NCBI RefSeq assembly: GCF_004209775.1
Contig: NZ_CP035914.1
Location: 806,001-870,000, forward strand
Direction of reading: 5' to 3'
Origin: Synechococcus sp. WH 8101
Lineage (GTDB): Bacteria > Cyanobacteriota > Cyanobacteriia > PCC-6307 > Cyanobiaceae
DNA length: 64,000 nucleotides
In this document: in pieces, positions 36,203 to 44,757 of the stretch
Layout of the letters: each line of letters begins with the position of its first letter
Numbering within the stretch: position 1 is the stretch's first letter
The notes under the pieces: generated by a model
The model's database searches: none
Seen by the model: only the letters and a program-made list of their open reading frames with translations
Told to the model about the DNA's origin: nothing
Position numbers and translations under genes: made by a program

Positions 36203-37477
36203 TCACGGTTGTTCTGGGCTGACGCGATAGCGCGGGCGCACCGCTTGCAGCAGCGGCAACACCAGCAGACACACCATCGCCATCAGCAGCCACAACAGCA
36301 GACCGTGCCCCTGGTGGTCGAGCAGGGCACCGGCCAGCAGCGGTGCGCCCGTGGCACTGATGGCGAAGCACTGGGAAAACAGGGCCATCGCCAGGCCCCG
36401 ATGTTGAAGGGGCGTTTCTTCCACCATCGCTTCCGCCGCTGTGGGCAGAAACGCGGCTTCGGCGAAGGCCATCGGCAGCACCGCCAGCACGATCAAGCCA
36501 ACGCCGCCAGTCCAGAGAGCGGAGCCGGCTAGCAGCACACAGCCGCCGCTGAAACTCACCAGCCCCACCCCCAGCCCAAACCGCAGACTGTGTTGGGCGA
36601 CCCAGTTGCCCACCGGCCATTGCAGCAGCACCAGCAACCCCAGCTGCAGCGCAATCAGCCCCCCACTCCAGGCTTCGCTGAGCGCTGGCCGATCCAGACC
36701 GCCGCGCACCAGGTCGAGGGGGAGGGCGCTCTGCAGCAGGGCAATCATGCCGGTGGCCACGATGCTCACCGCCAGCACGGGCAACAGGGGAAGCAGCCAG
36801 CTGCCGTGGCCGCTTGCCCCATCCCGGTCAGTCAAGCCTCCCGGCCTCGTTCCCTGCCTCGGATTCAGCAGCGCCTCCCGACCATCCGGCAGGGGTCGCC
36901 AGATCAGCACCAGCAGCATGCTCAGCACGGCCGTGGCCTCCACCAGAAACACGCCACGAATCAGGCCCAGGCCGGCGAGCACCGCACCGATCAGGGCTCC
37001 CATCGCGACGCCGAGGGCATCGGCGCTACGGGCTAAGGCGTAGCCGCGGCTGGAAGGAAAGGAGCCGGTGCTCAGGGGCACGGCCAGTTCGATCGCGGGG
37101 AAGTACAGGCCAGCGGCGATGCCGATCAACAGCTGGCCGATCACATAGCCCTGGAAGGTCTGGGCCTGCAGCAGCACCAGATCAGCCGCCAGGGCCAGGA
37201 GCGCCGCCGCCCGTACGGGCCAGGAGCAGCGGAGGCCCCGATCGAGCAGGAGTCCGCAAAGCAACCGCGCCACCGTGCCGATCAGGGCCGATGCCGCCAA
37301 CCCCTGCCCCACCTGACTGGCGGACAGGTTCACCTGGTGAAAAATGATCGGGGTCATGTAGATCACCCCACCGGCTCCAAGCGAGGCAAGCCAGCGGATG
37401 ACGGCCAACTCCTGCAGGGCTGCGGGAAACTGGTGCCACCAGTGCAGTGGTCTGGGCCTTGCGACGACAACGCTCAA
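36203..37477 (-). CDS. Major facilitator superfamily transporter
   Basis: A 424-residue inner-membrane transporter with about 12 helices. GLLLDRGLRCSW after the second helix is the MFS loop 2-3 motif, and GYALARSADALGVAMGALIG is typical of helix 5. The substrate is not predictable. The start TTG 37477 overlaps the start of the divergent hydrolase by 31 bases; an inner TTG near 37408 would remove that overlap but shorten the N-terminus before the first helix. After the stop, a different frame continues with a protein-like acidic tail to 36169 (see findings), so a late frameshift is possible. Confidence 0.87.
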   Translation of the reverse strand: MSVVVARPRPLHWWHQFPAALQELAVIRWLASLGAGGVIYMTPIIFHQVNLSASQVGQGLAASALIGTVARLLCGLLLDRGLRCSWPVRAAALLALAADLVLLQAQTFQGYVIGQLLIGIAAGLYFPAIELAVPLSTGSFPSSRGYALARSADALGVAMGALIGAVLAGLGLIRGVFLVEATAVLSMLLVLIWRPLPDGREALLNPRQGTRPGGLTDRDGASGHGSWLLPLLPVLAVSIVATGMIALLQSALPLDLVRGGLDRPALSEAWSGGLIALQLGLLVLLQWPVGNWVAQHSLRFGLGVGLVSFSGGCVLLAGSALWTGGVGLIVLAVLPMAFAEAAFLPTAAEAMVEETPLQHRGLAMALFSQCFAISATGAPLLAGALLDHQGHGLLLWLLMAMVCLLVLPLLQAVRPRYRVSPEQP

Positions 37478-39105
37478 CAGGACGGCCCCCGTCGTGGCGG
37501 GTGGGAATGGGTCTGGTCGTCAGTCTGCTGGTCGCCGCCAGCCCACTGCGGCCGCTGCGGGCGGCCGAACAGCTGCAGGTGCAGCTCGATGGCATGGTTA
37601 TCCCTCTGCAGATCGATGAGCTGGTGGCCTGGGGACGCTCCGGCGGCGTCAGCAACTCCGAACTGGGCATTTGGCTGAATCTGCTCGAGCCCGACAGCCG
37701 TGAAGGGGTGCTGGAGCTGTTGCGCGCCCCACTGATCAACGATCGGAGCATGGCGCGGCAATTGCTCGGCAGCTGGGCCGGACGTCGCCTGCTCGATGAG
37801 GTGGCCGACATTGTGCGCGTCGATGACGACAGCGCCGGCGACACCCTGCTGAACACCTTGGAGAGTCTGCTCAATCGCCAGGAGCAGGTGTCGAGCTTGG
37901 ATCTCTTGGAGGCCCTGCCGGCCAGTCATGTGCGGCTGGACCTGGATGCCCTGTTGCAGGCGGCCGGTCATTGGCGTCAGCAGCTGCAACGCCAGCAGCA
38001 GCTTGTGCGCCGCCTCGCTGGAGAGGCGCGTGACCAGGCGGCGGCGTCGCCAGCGCTGGCTGCTTCCAGTGCGGATTCCAGTGCGGCGCTCGTAGCCCGT
38101 GAGCCCGAGATCCAGTTGCTGCCGGTGAACCACCGCGAGCGTCCTCTGCGTCTGCAGCTTTGGCGGCCCCAGCCGGGAGCGCCCGCCCACAGCACCTGGC
38201 TGGTGTGGATGCCGGGGTTGGGGGGCAGTCCGGATCACTTCCGCTGGTTGGGTCGGGCACTGAGTCGCCGCGGTTGGTCGGTGCTTGTGCTCGAGCATCC
38301 GGGTAGTGATGCCGAAGCGGTGAAGGCCCTGCTCGATGGCCGTCGGCCGCCGCCGGGTGCTGAGGTGATCCCCGACCGTCTGCGCGATCTGGAGGCCGTG
38401 CTGGCGGCCCGCCGCAGCGGCACGATTGCCCTGCCCGGTGAGCAGCTTGTGCTCGGTGGCCATTCCCTCGGCGCACTGACGGCGTTGCTGGGGGCGGGAG
38501 CCCGGCCCCGGAGCGGCCTGGACCGGCGCTGTGCCACCGCTCTCGATGACCTCCCCCTCAGCAACCTGTCTCGCCTGCTGCAGTGCCAGCTCACTGAGGT
38601 GGCGTTGCCGTCGCCCCCTGCCGAGACGACGCCACCAGCGGATCTGGTGGGTCTGATCGGCATGAACAGCTTCGGCAGCTTGCTCTGGCCCCGGAACCGG
38701 CCTCTGCAGCTGCCCGTTCCCGTGCTCTTCAGTGGTGGCAGCCTGGATCTGATCACCCCGCCCCAGAGTGAACAGCTGGGCCTGATGCTGGCGCTGGCGC
38801 CCCATCCGGCCAGCCGTGCCGTGGTTGTTGACGGTGCCAGCCACTTCTCGCCGGTGCGGGTGGAAGGACAGGCGGGTGAGGGCCAGGGGGAGGATCTGTT
38901 CCGGCTTGGCAAGGAGCTGGTGGGCGTCCAGCCCCTGCAGGTGCAGGCCCTTTTGGAAGACGAAATCGTGGTGTTTCTTGAGCAGCTCGAGGGCTCCCGC
39001 CCAGAGGCGGCGGCAGCACAGACCAGCACCCTGCATCGCCGGATCGGCGATCTGCAGCTGCACCGACTCAACCCGGAGGCTGCCTCGCGCCTGCTGGTTG
39101 AGTAG
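37447..39105 (+). CDS. Alpha/beta hydrolase with N-terminal DUF1400 domain
   Basis: A 552-residue exported protein. A signal peptide (GMGLVVSLLVAASPLRPLRA) is followed by a DUF1400 region (about residues 40-130, with VQLDGMVIPLQIDELVAW), common in cyanobacterial secreted hydrolases. The hydrolase domain has WMPGLGGSPDHFRWLGRAL, the nucleophile GGHSLGA (about 338-344) and DGASHFSPVRV near the end with the His. It likely acts on esters or lipids in the periplasm. GTG 37447 gives a basic N-region; ATG 37507 is an alternative. The gene overlaps the MFS start region and is convergent with the permease gene 12 bp away. Confidence 0.85.
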   Translation: MVWALRRQRSTGRPPSWRVGMGLVVSLLVAASPLRPLRAAEQLQVQLDGMVIPLQIDELVAWGRSGGVSNSELGIWLNLLEPDSREGVLELLRAPLINDRSMARQLLGSWAGRRLLDEVADIVRVDDDSAGDTLLNTLESLLNRQEQVSSLDLLEALPASHVRLDLDALLQAAGHWRQQLQRQQQLVRRLAGEARDQAAASPALAASSADSSAALVAREPEIQLLPVNHRERPLRLQLWRPQPGAPAHSTWLVWMPGLGGSPDHFRWLGRALSRRGWSVLVLEHPGSDAEAVKALLDGRRPPPGAEVIPDRLRDLEAVLAARRSGTIALPGEQLVLGGHSLGALTALLGAGARPRSGLDRRCATALDDLPLSNLSRLLQCQLTEVALPSPPAETTPPADLVGLIGMNSFGSLLWPRNRPLQLPVPVLFSGGSLDLITPPQSEQLGLMLALAPHPASRAVVVDGASHFSPVRVEGQAGEGQGEDLFRLGKELVGVQPLQVQALLEDEIVVFLEQLEGSRPEAAAAQTSTLHRRIGDLQLHRLNPEAASRLLVE

Positions 39106-39117
39106 GCCCGTTGGGTC

Positions 39118-40137
39118 TCAGTAGCGCACCCTGGGATCGAGCAGGGCTACCAGCAGATCCACGAGCACGCTCACCATCACCACCAGCGCCGCCACCACCA
39201 CCACAATTCCCTGCACCACCGGGTAATCGCGCTGGTTGATGCTTTCCTGCAGCCGCAGGGCGATTCCAGGCCAGGAAAAGGTCACCTCGATCAGCAAGGC
39301 GCCGCCGATCAGGGACGCCACCGTGATCCCGGCGATGGTGAGCACAGGCAGCAGGGCATTGGGGAGGGCGTGACGCAGCACCACCTGGGTTTCGCTCAGG
39401 CCGCGGCTCCTGGCTGCCTCCACATAATCCGATCGCAACGCCCGGCGCAGGTTGAGGCGCAGAGCGTTAGTGAAAATGCCGCTGAGCAGCAAGCCGAGGG
39501 TGCAGGCGGGCAGCACCAGGTGTCGTAAGGCCCCCTGCAGGGCGGGCCAGTCGCCGCTGCGCAGGCTGTCGAGAATCAGGAAGCCGCTGCCATCGGGGGG
39601 CACCAGGCTGGGGGGGAAACGCCCGCCCACCGGCAGCCAGCCGAGGATCACCGCAAACAGCAGTTGCACCAGCATCGCCACCCAGAAGGGCGGCAGGGCG
39701 TAGGTGCCGATGCCGTAGAAGCGACCGGCCAGGTCGAGCTTGCCCTCGGGGCGGGCGATGCCGCTGAAGCCCACCGCCAGGCCGCTCAGCGCTGCCACCA
39801 GCAGGGCCGTGAGGCTCAGCTCCAGGCTGGCGGGCAGAGCATGGCGGATGATCTCCCCCACCGGCTCCTGGTTGATCAGGGCCCGGCCCAGGTCGCCGTG
39901 GAGCAGGCCGTTGAGAAAGTCGAGATATTGATGCGAGAGGGGTTGGTCGAGGCCGAGACGCTCGCGCAGCAGCGCCTTGGCCGCCGCCGGTGCCCGGCTG
40001 CCGAGCACCGCATCCACCGGATCCCCCGGAGCGACCCGCAACAGCAGAAACACCAGACTGGCGATCAGCCAGAGCATCACCGGCGCCAGGGCGAGGCGGG
40101 TGGCGCTGTAACGCAGCAGCTCACGAGCCCGCGCCAT
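39118..40137 (-). CDS. Peptide/nickel-type ABC transporter permease (DppB family)
   Basis: A 339-residue inner-membrane permease with six helices. TRLALAPVMLWLIASLVFLL at the N-terminus and RVAPGDPVDAVLG are typical DppB/OppB features. The EAA loop is EAARSRGLSETQVVLRHALP (about residues 235-254), which contacts the ATPase. It overlaps the binding-protein gene by one base (stop/start), so they form an operon. The usual second permease (DppC) and ATPases (DppD/F) are absent nearby. The substrate is probably a peptide but could be another small ligand. Confidence 0.9.
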   Translation of the reverse strand: MARARELLRYSATRLALAPVMLWLIASLVFLLLRVAPGDPVDAVLGSRAPAAAKALLRERLGLDQPLSHQYLDFLNGLLHGDLGRALINQEPVGEIIRHALPASLELSLTALLVAALSGLAVGFSGIARPEGKLDLAGRFYGIGTYALPPFWVAMLVQLLFAVILGWLPVGGRFPPSLVPPDGSGFLILDSLRSGDWPALQGALRHLVLPACTLGLLLSGIFTNALRLNLRRALRSDYVEAARSRGLSETQVVLRHALPNALLPVLTIAGITVASLIGGALLIEVTFSWPGIALRLQESINQRDYPVVQGIVVVVAALVVMVSVLVDLLVALLDPRVRY

Positions 40138-41711
40138 CAGTGCTGGCTCCGCAGGCGGGCCAGATCCAATAAGCCGCTGCCATCAAAGCGCGGAGATGCC
40201 ATGTGGGTCTGGGCCCAGGCCTTCGGGGTCACCAGCCACACCGGCAGATAGGCGGCGCCTGCGGCCGCCATCGCATCAACGCGGTTCAGTTGCCGGAGCC
40301 GCGCCTGGCCCTGCAGGCTGTCGCTGTGACGCAGGGCGGGCTCAAGTCCGGGCGTGGTCCAGAAACTGCCGCTGCTCACCGCTTCCCCGGCTTCGCAGAC
40401 ATCACCACGGGAGCGGCTGCAGCTGAGCATCGGCACCAGAAATGCCTCCGGATCGGGATAGGTGGCTCCCCAGTCGAGCATCACCGCTTTGAACGCCCCC
40501 TCGCCGAGCTGACGGTAAACGGTGGTGGATTCCACGCCCTCCAGCTTGAGGTGCACGCAGTCGGGCAGATCCCGGGCCAGTTGGGCCTGCCAGGTGAGGG
40601 CCATCAGGCGGTCGGAGGGCACATTGGTGCGGTAAGTGAAAGGCAGCGTCAGCCGCGTGCCTTCGCAGTAGCCCGCCTGACGGAACAACTGGCGGGCTTG
40701 GGTGGGGGCGTAGCGCGGCCAGGGCTCGCTGGCGCCGCCGCGCAGGTTGGGCGGGATCAGGGAGCGCAGGGGGCGGCGTTGATCGTGGCTGACACGCCGA
40801 CTGATCAGCGGACGATTGAGGCTGTGGGCCAGGGCCAGGCGCACGAGCCGGTTCTGCAGCGGTGGTGCATTGCTGAGCAGGGTGATGTATCCGATGTTGA
40901 GGGCGGGGCCGCTGCTCTGCAGCAGCAGACCCTTGGCAGCGCGGCGATCAAGGGCCAGGCGCTGGTCTTCGTCGATGGAATCCGACAGCAGCACATCCAC
41001 TTCGCCGCTGCGCAGGGCGCCGAACAGGGCAGTGGAATTGCTGAGGTTGATCAGATCGAGGCCCTGATTGCTCGGTGCTTCACCCCAGTAGTCGGCAAAG
41101 GGGCTGAGCCGTTGCTGCGTGGAGCTGAATCGCACCAGGCGATAGGGGCCGGTGCCCACGAAGCGATCGTTGAGGAAACGGTCCCGGTAGCTGGCATAGG
41201 CCTTCGGCGAGACCGGGGTGAGATAGGGGGAGGTGAGCAGGCTCTCCAGGGAGCTGGAGGGTCTGCTGAGCCGCAGGCGCAGCAGGAAAGGCTCCGGGGT
41301 CTCGATCGCATCGATCCGATCGCCCACGACGTAGCTCTGGGTGCCGATGCGCAGGAAGCGCCGCAGGCTGAAGGCCATGGCGGCGGCATCAAAGCGGCTG
41401 CCGTCGTGAAAACGCACATCGCGACGCAAGGGGATCGTCACCGTGCGGCCCCCATCGCTGAGTTGGGGCTGGCTGGCCGCCAGTTGGGGCGTCAGCCGGC
41501 CGGCCGCGTCGCGTTGGTAGAGGGTGTCGCCCAGGGCGCTGAGCAGTTGCAGGGTGCCGGTGGTGCTGGCCTGGGCAGGATCCAGCGACACGATCCGTCC
41601 TGCACTGGCCACTGTGAGGCGCTGGCGATCGCGAGGCGGCTGACAGGCCAGTTGCGTGACGCAGAGGGCGGCCAGCAATGCCGCAGCTCGCCAGCCTGAA
41701 CGCCTGACCAT
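40137..41711 (-). CDS. ABC transporter substrate-binding lipoprotein (SBP family 5)
   Basis: A 524-residue extracellular solute-binding lipoprotein. The signal peptide ends in a lipobox (TQLAC, Cys at about residue 23). LTVASAGRIVSLDPAQA, then VTIPLRRDVRFHDGSRFDAA and VGTGPYRLV, are characteristic of the oligopeptide/nickel-binding family. It delivers its ligand to the DppB-type permease that follows with a one-base overlap. The upstream small gene at 41712 ends exactly one base before this start. The bound ligand is not predictable. Confidence 0.92.
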   Translation of the reverse strand: MVRRSGWRAAALLAALCVTQLACQPPRDRQRLTVASAGRIVSLDPAQASTTGTLQLLSALGDTLYQRDAAGRLTPQLAASQPQLSDGGRTVTIPLRRDVRFHDGSRFDAAAMAFSLRRFLRIGTQSYVVGDRIDAIETPEPFLLRLRLSRPSSSLESLLTSPYLTPVSPKAYASYRDRFLNDRFVGTGPYRLVRFSSTQQRLSPFADYWGEAPSNQGLDLINLSNSTALFGALRSGEVDVLLSDSIDEDQRLALDRRAAKGLLLQSSGPALNIGYITLLSNAPPLQNRLVRLALAHSLNRPLISRRVSHDQRRPLRSLIPPNLRGGASEPWPRYAPTQARQLFRQAGYCEGTRLTLPFTYRTNVPSDRLMALTWQAQLARDLPDCVHLKLEGVESTTVYRQLGEGAFKAVMLDWGATYPDPEAFLVPMLSCSRSRGDVCEAGEAVSSGSFWTTPGLEPALRHSDSLQGQARLRQLNRVDAMAAAGAAYLPVWLVTPKAWAQTHMASPRFDGSGLLDLARLRSQH

Positions 41712-41981
41712 TCAGCGGTGCGGGGCCGGGCCGGACAGCGTCGTCGACTGCTCCCGGGGAATCTGTTGCAGGGGCACTTCAAACACGCGGGAGCCACCCT
41801 TGGGCTGCAGGGGCCAGCGGCGCACCCAGCAGCGGTTGTGGGCGTTGTCGACGCCGATCACCTGGAACAGGTCGGTGCTGCTGTCGATCCGGATGCAGTC
41901 ACCCTGGTGCAAATCCATGGAGGGGTGCGACACGGTTGCGCTGCAGCGTTGCCCCGGGGCTGTGATCAGTTCGTTCGGCAT
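41712..41981 (-). CDS. Small conserved-looking protein, hypothetical
   Basis: An 89-residue soluble protein with beta-rich sequence: DLHQGDCIRIDSSTDLFQVI, then GVDNAHNRCWVRRWPLQPKG. It reads like a small SH3/beta-barrel domain, but I do not recognise a family. Its stop directly abuts the start of the substrate-binding protein gene (41711), so the two are likely co-transcribed. The 114 bp upstream to hom (41982-42095) contain no other gene and only two short hairpins. Confidence 0.65.
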   Translation of the reverse strand: MPNELITAPGQRCSATVSHPSMDLHQGDCIRIDSSTDLFQVIGVDNAHNRCWVRRWPLQPKGGSRVFEVPLQQIPREQSTTLSGPAPHR

Positions 41982-42070
41982 GAACCGCAGGGAGCACAGA
42001 TCGGCAAATGCAGACCTGGCTTGTGATGGTTCTTACGACTTTGCCCCATGCCGGGGTGGGTGTGCCAGTG

Positions 42071-42097
42071 GAGGAACGCCACGGTCAGGGGTTCCTC
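42071..42097. repeat. Inverted repeat at the hom stop
   Basis: Seven-base arms GAGGAAC and GTTCCTC with a 13-base spacer. One arm overlaps the hom stop codon. There is no T run on either strand, so it is at best a weak terminator or a 3'-end stabilising hairpin. Confidence 0.45.
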
Positions 42098-43418
42098 AGA
42101 GACAGCCCAGGTGGGCGGCGATGCCACGCACTTCCGCCTGGGCGGTGATGGCAGCAAGGGCCTGCTCGAGGTTGCCGTTGCTCACTTCATGGGTGATCAC
42201 AACGATTTCGGCCCCTGCATCACTGGCGTCGAACTGCACGATCGACTGGATGGAGACACCGTGCTGGCCGAAACAGGTGCCGATCTGGCCGATCACGCCG
42301 GGTGCATCCTCTGTCTGGAAACGCAGATAGTTGCGTTGGCGGATCGCGCCGCTGTCCACCAGGTGGCAGGCGCGCCAGCTGCTAGCCGCCAGCAGGGGAT
42401 CGAGGTTGCCGTCCGCATCGTCGAGTTGGCGGATGCCGGCGATGTTGAGAATGTCAGCCACCACCGCGGAAGCGGTGGGTCCGGCCCCGGCTCCCGGTCC
42501 GTAGAACATCACCCGACCGATCGGATCCCCTTCCACCAGGATCGCGTTGTTCACCCCATGCACACCGGCGAGGGGGTGGTCGTGGGGCACGAGCGTGGGT
42601 TGCACGCGCACGGCCAGCGGCAGGGCATTGCTGCTGGCGTCACGGCCAGCGCCATCCATCCGCTCGGCCACGGCCAGTAGCTTGACGCTGTAATCCAGTT
42701 GGGTGGCGTAATCCACATCCCGGCCCTGCAGGCTGCTGATGCCGGCGGTGGGAATGCCGCTGCGGGGAATCGGCCCACCGAAGGCAAGACCAGCGAGGAT
42801 CGCGATCTTGTCGGCCGCATCGAGCCCATCCACATCGGCGGCCGGGTCGGCTTCCGCATAGCCCAGCTCCTGGGCCTGACGCAGCACCTCGGCGTAGTCG
42901 GCGCCCTCCTGGGCCATGCGGCTCAGGATGTAGTTAGTGGTGCCATTGATGATGCCGCTGACCCGCTCGATCCGGTTGCCGCCGAGCGACTGCTTGAGCG
43001 GCTCAATGATCGGGATGCCGCCACCCACCGCCGCTTCAATCAGCACATACACACCGGCAGCGGCGGCAGCGGCAGCGATTTCTTCGCCATGGCGGGCGAT
43101 CACCGCCTTGTTGGCGGTCACCACCGATTTGCCCGCGGCGATGGCGCGCATGATCAGGGTGCGGGCCGGCTCGAGCCCTCCCATCACCTCCACTACAACC
43201 TGCACGGCGGGATCGTCCACCACCGCCTCCGGGTCGGTGGTGAGAACGGCGGGATCCAGCTGCACCGGTCGGGGCCGATCGAGATCGCGCACCGCCACCC
43301 GCACGAGGTCCAGGTCGGCCACCAGGGGATGACGGCCATCCGGCGTTTGAAGAATCTCGGCGACGCCGCCACCGACGGTGCCCAGGCCCAGCAGGCCGAT
43401 GCCGATCCTCGTCGTCAT
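42096..43418 (-). CDS. hom: Homoserine dehydrogenase
   Basis: A 440-residue enzyme that reduces aspartate semialdehyde to homoserine for threonine and methionine synthesis. IGLLGLGTVGGGVAEIL is the NAD(P) site. ANKAVIARHG, INGTTNYILSRM and AEADPAADVDGLDAADK are the conserved catalytic-domain segments. A C-terminal ACT domain (about residues 360-435) would mediate feedback by threonine. Length is normal for the monofunctional form. The start is ATG 43418, 36 bp after sufE on the same strand. Confidence 0.96.
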   Translation of the reverse strand: MTTRIGIGLLGLGTVGGGVAEILQTPDGRHPLVADLDLVRVAVRDLDRPRPVQLDPAVLTTDPEAVVDDPAVQVVVEVMGGLEPARTLIMRAIAAGKSVVTANKAVIARHGEEIAAAAAAAGVYVLIEAAVGGGIPIIEPLKQSLGGNRIERVSGIINGTTNYILSRMAQEGADYAEVLRQAQELGYAEADPAADVDGLDAADKIAILAGLAFGGPIPRSGIPTAGISSLQGRDVDYATQLDYSVKLLAVAERMDGAGRDASSNALPLAVRVQPTLVPHDHPLAGVHGVNNAILVEGDPIGRVMFYGPGAGAGPTASAVVADILNIAGIRQLDDADGNLDPLLAASSWRACHLVDSGAIRQRNYLRFQTEDAPGVIGQIGTCFGQHGVSIQSIVQFDASDAGAEIVVITHEVSNGNLEQALAAITAQAEVRGIAAHLGCL

Positions 43419-43454
43419 GGCGTCGTGTCCGATCCAGTCGTCAATCCAACGACT

Positions 43455-43916
43455 TTATGCAGCGGTGGGATCGCTGGAACGGCTGAGTTGCGCGGCCTGG
43501 GCCTGCATCATGCGCAGGATGTTGAGAAAGCCGTTGGCCCGGGACGGTGTGAGGCTCGCTTGGAGGCCGGTGGCGGCGATGAAGCTGGGATCAACGGCTT
43601 GCACTTGGTCAGGGCTGAGATCACTCAGGCCCTGGATCAACAGAGCGAGCAGTCCCTTGGTGATCAGGGCGTCTGAGGCGCCCTTCCACTGCACGCTGCC
43701 ATCCACCAGCTTGGCGTCCACGAACACCTGCGAGACGCAGCCCTGCACCTTGCGCTCCTCGGTCTGCAACTCCTGGGGCATCTCCGGCAGTTTTTTGGCC
43801 AGCCAGAGCACGTATTCGTAACGCTTGCGTGGATCGCTGGTGCTGCTGAGCCGCTCCACCAGCTTGTCCAGGTTCGGGCTGCCGTAGCGGCTGACTGCGC
43901 TGTCCCGTTCCTGCAT
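43455..43916 (-). CDS. sufE: SufE-like sulfur acceptor protein
   Basis: A 153-residue protein of the SufE family, which accepts persulfide sulfur from the cysteine desulfurase SufS for Fe-S cluster assembly. The active-site Cys lies in VQGCVSQVFVD (about residue 60). RYEYVLWLAKKLPEMP at the N-terminal half is conserved in the family, and ANGFLNILRMMQAQA ends the domain. sufS and the sufBCD genes are not in the window. It follows the His-initiated exported protein gene by six bases. Confidence 0.93.
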   Translation of the reverse strand: MQERDSAVSRYGSPNLDKLVERLSSTSDPRKRYEYVLWLAKKLPEMPQELQTEERKVQGCVSQVFVDAKLVDGSVQWKGASDALITKGLLALLIQGLSDLSPDQVQAVDPSFIAATGLQASLTPSRANGFLNILRMMQAQAAQLSRSSDPTAA

Positions 43917-43922
43917 CGCGTC

Positions 43923-44429
43923 TCAACCCTGGCGTGAGCGCCGAACCCTAACCAGCCAGCCGGCGCTGCCGATCAGGGCGACACCGCCGAGCAGCCCTGC
44001 CGATGGCCAGAGCTCCCGGGGGTGGTGGGGCCCTTCGCTCACCTGGTCGAGTTGCACCCGGCCCTGGCGAACCGGCAGTTCCAGATAGTCGCGATGCCCG
44101 GGGCCTCCATCCACCTGCAGTTCCACGCTGCCGTTCTGAAGCTCAGCCGGCAGGGTCACCTGGAGGCGGCCCTCGCCGTCCATGCGGCCCAGTTCGGCAC
44201 CGGGGCTGCCATCGGCCTTGAGAATCCGCACCACCGCATCCTTGGTGGGTTCACCGGATGAAAACGTGCTGCTCAACTCCAGCGTGCCGTTCAGGTAGGT
44301 AAGGGTGCTCTCAATGGCGTGGGCCGAGGCCGGGCGAGGCATCAGGGTCAGCAGGCTGCCAAAGCCCAGGAGCAGCAGCAGGCCGAAACGGGAGGCGGCA
44401 GGCATGGCATGGGGATCAGAGGACTTCAT
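43923..44429 (-). CDS. Exported protein with N-terminal His after signal peptide and C-terminal membrane anchor
   Basis: A 168-residue protein. A signal peptide (about residues 1-36) ends in ASA, so the mature chain would begin HAIESTLTYL. A beta-rich domain of about 100 residues (LELSSTFSSGEPTKDAVVRI) resembles small CopC- or carboxypeptidase-regulatory-like folds. A C-terminal helix (PSAGLLGGVALIGSAGWLV) and basic tail (RVRRSRQG) anchor it in the membrane. Mature proteins starting with His often bind copper or nickel through the free amino group, so a metal-handling role is possible but unproven. ATG 44405 is an alternative start. It sits six bases upstream of sufE. Confidence 0.75.
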   Translation of the reverse strand: MKSSDPHAMPAASRFGLLLLLGFGSLLTLMPRPASAHAIESTLTYLNGTLELSSTFSSGEPTKDAVVRILKADGSPGAELGRMDGEGRLQVTLPAELQNGSVELQVDGGPGHRDYLELPVRQGRVQLDQVSEGPHHPRELWPSAGLLGGVALIGSAGWLVRVRRSRQG

Positions 44430-44483
44430 CCTGAGGGATCCGCCGCTGTTGCGCCAGATGTCCTTGAGAGTCAGGCCTGAGTG

Positions 44484-44714
44484 TCAGCGGGCGGCTGACC
44501 AGCGGCGTGCACTGGTGGAGCGGGGCGCTTGCACCATCGTGCCCATGGCCTGCAGCATCATTTCCAGGGCCTGACTTCCTTCACGACGACCGGCCAGTTC
44601 CCGGGCGATCACCTGTTGGGCCAGGGTGGGCGCATCCTGGCTGTGCTGTTCCAGTCGCTGGGCGGGACTGATCGGATGGGCCTCAGACACGACATCGCAA
44701 TGCACTGTCGCCAT
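44484..44714 (-). CDS. Small protein, hypothetical
   Basis: A 76-residue protein, MATVHCDVVSEAHPISPAQR at its start, with a helical, Gln- and Met-rich middle (ALEMMLQAMGTMVQ) and a basic end. I recognise no family. Start ATG 44714 was preferred because the longer frame overlaps the upstream cyclo-ligase gene. It lies 43 bp after that gene and 54 bp before the exported protein gene, on the same strand. Confidence 0.5.
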   Translation of the reverse strand: MATVHCDVVSEAHPISPAQRLEQHSQDAPTLAQQVIARELAGRREGSQALEMMLQAMGTMVQAPRSTSARRWSAAR

Positions 44715-44757
44715 CCTGTCAAAAGACCCCGGTGTTGATGGCTGTGGTGCGTGTTGC

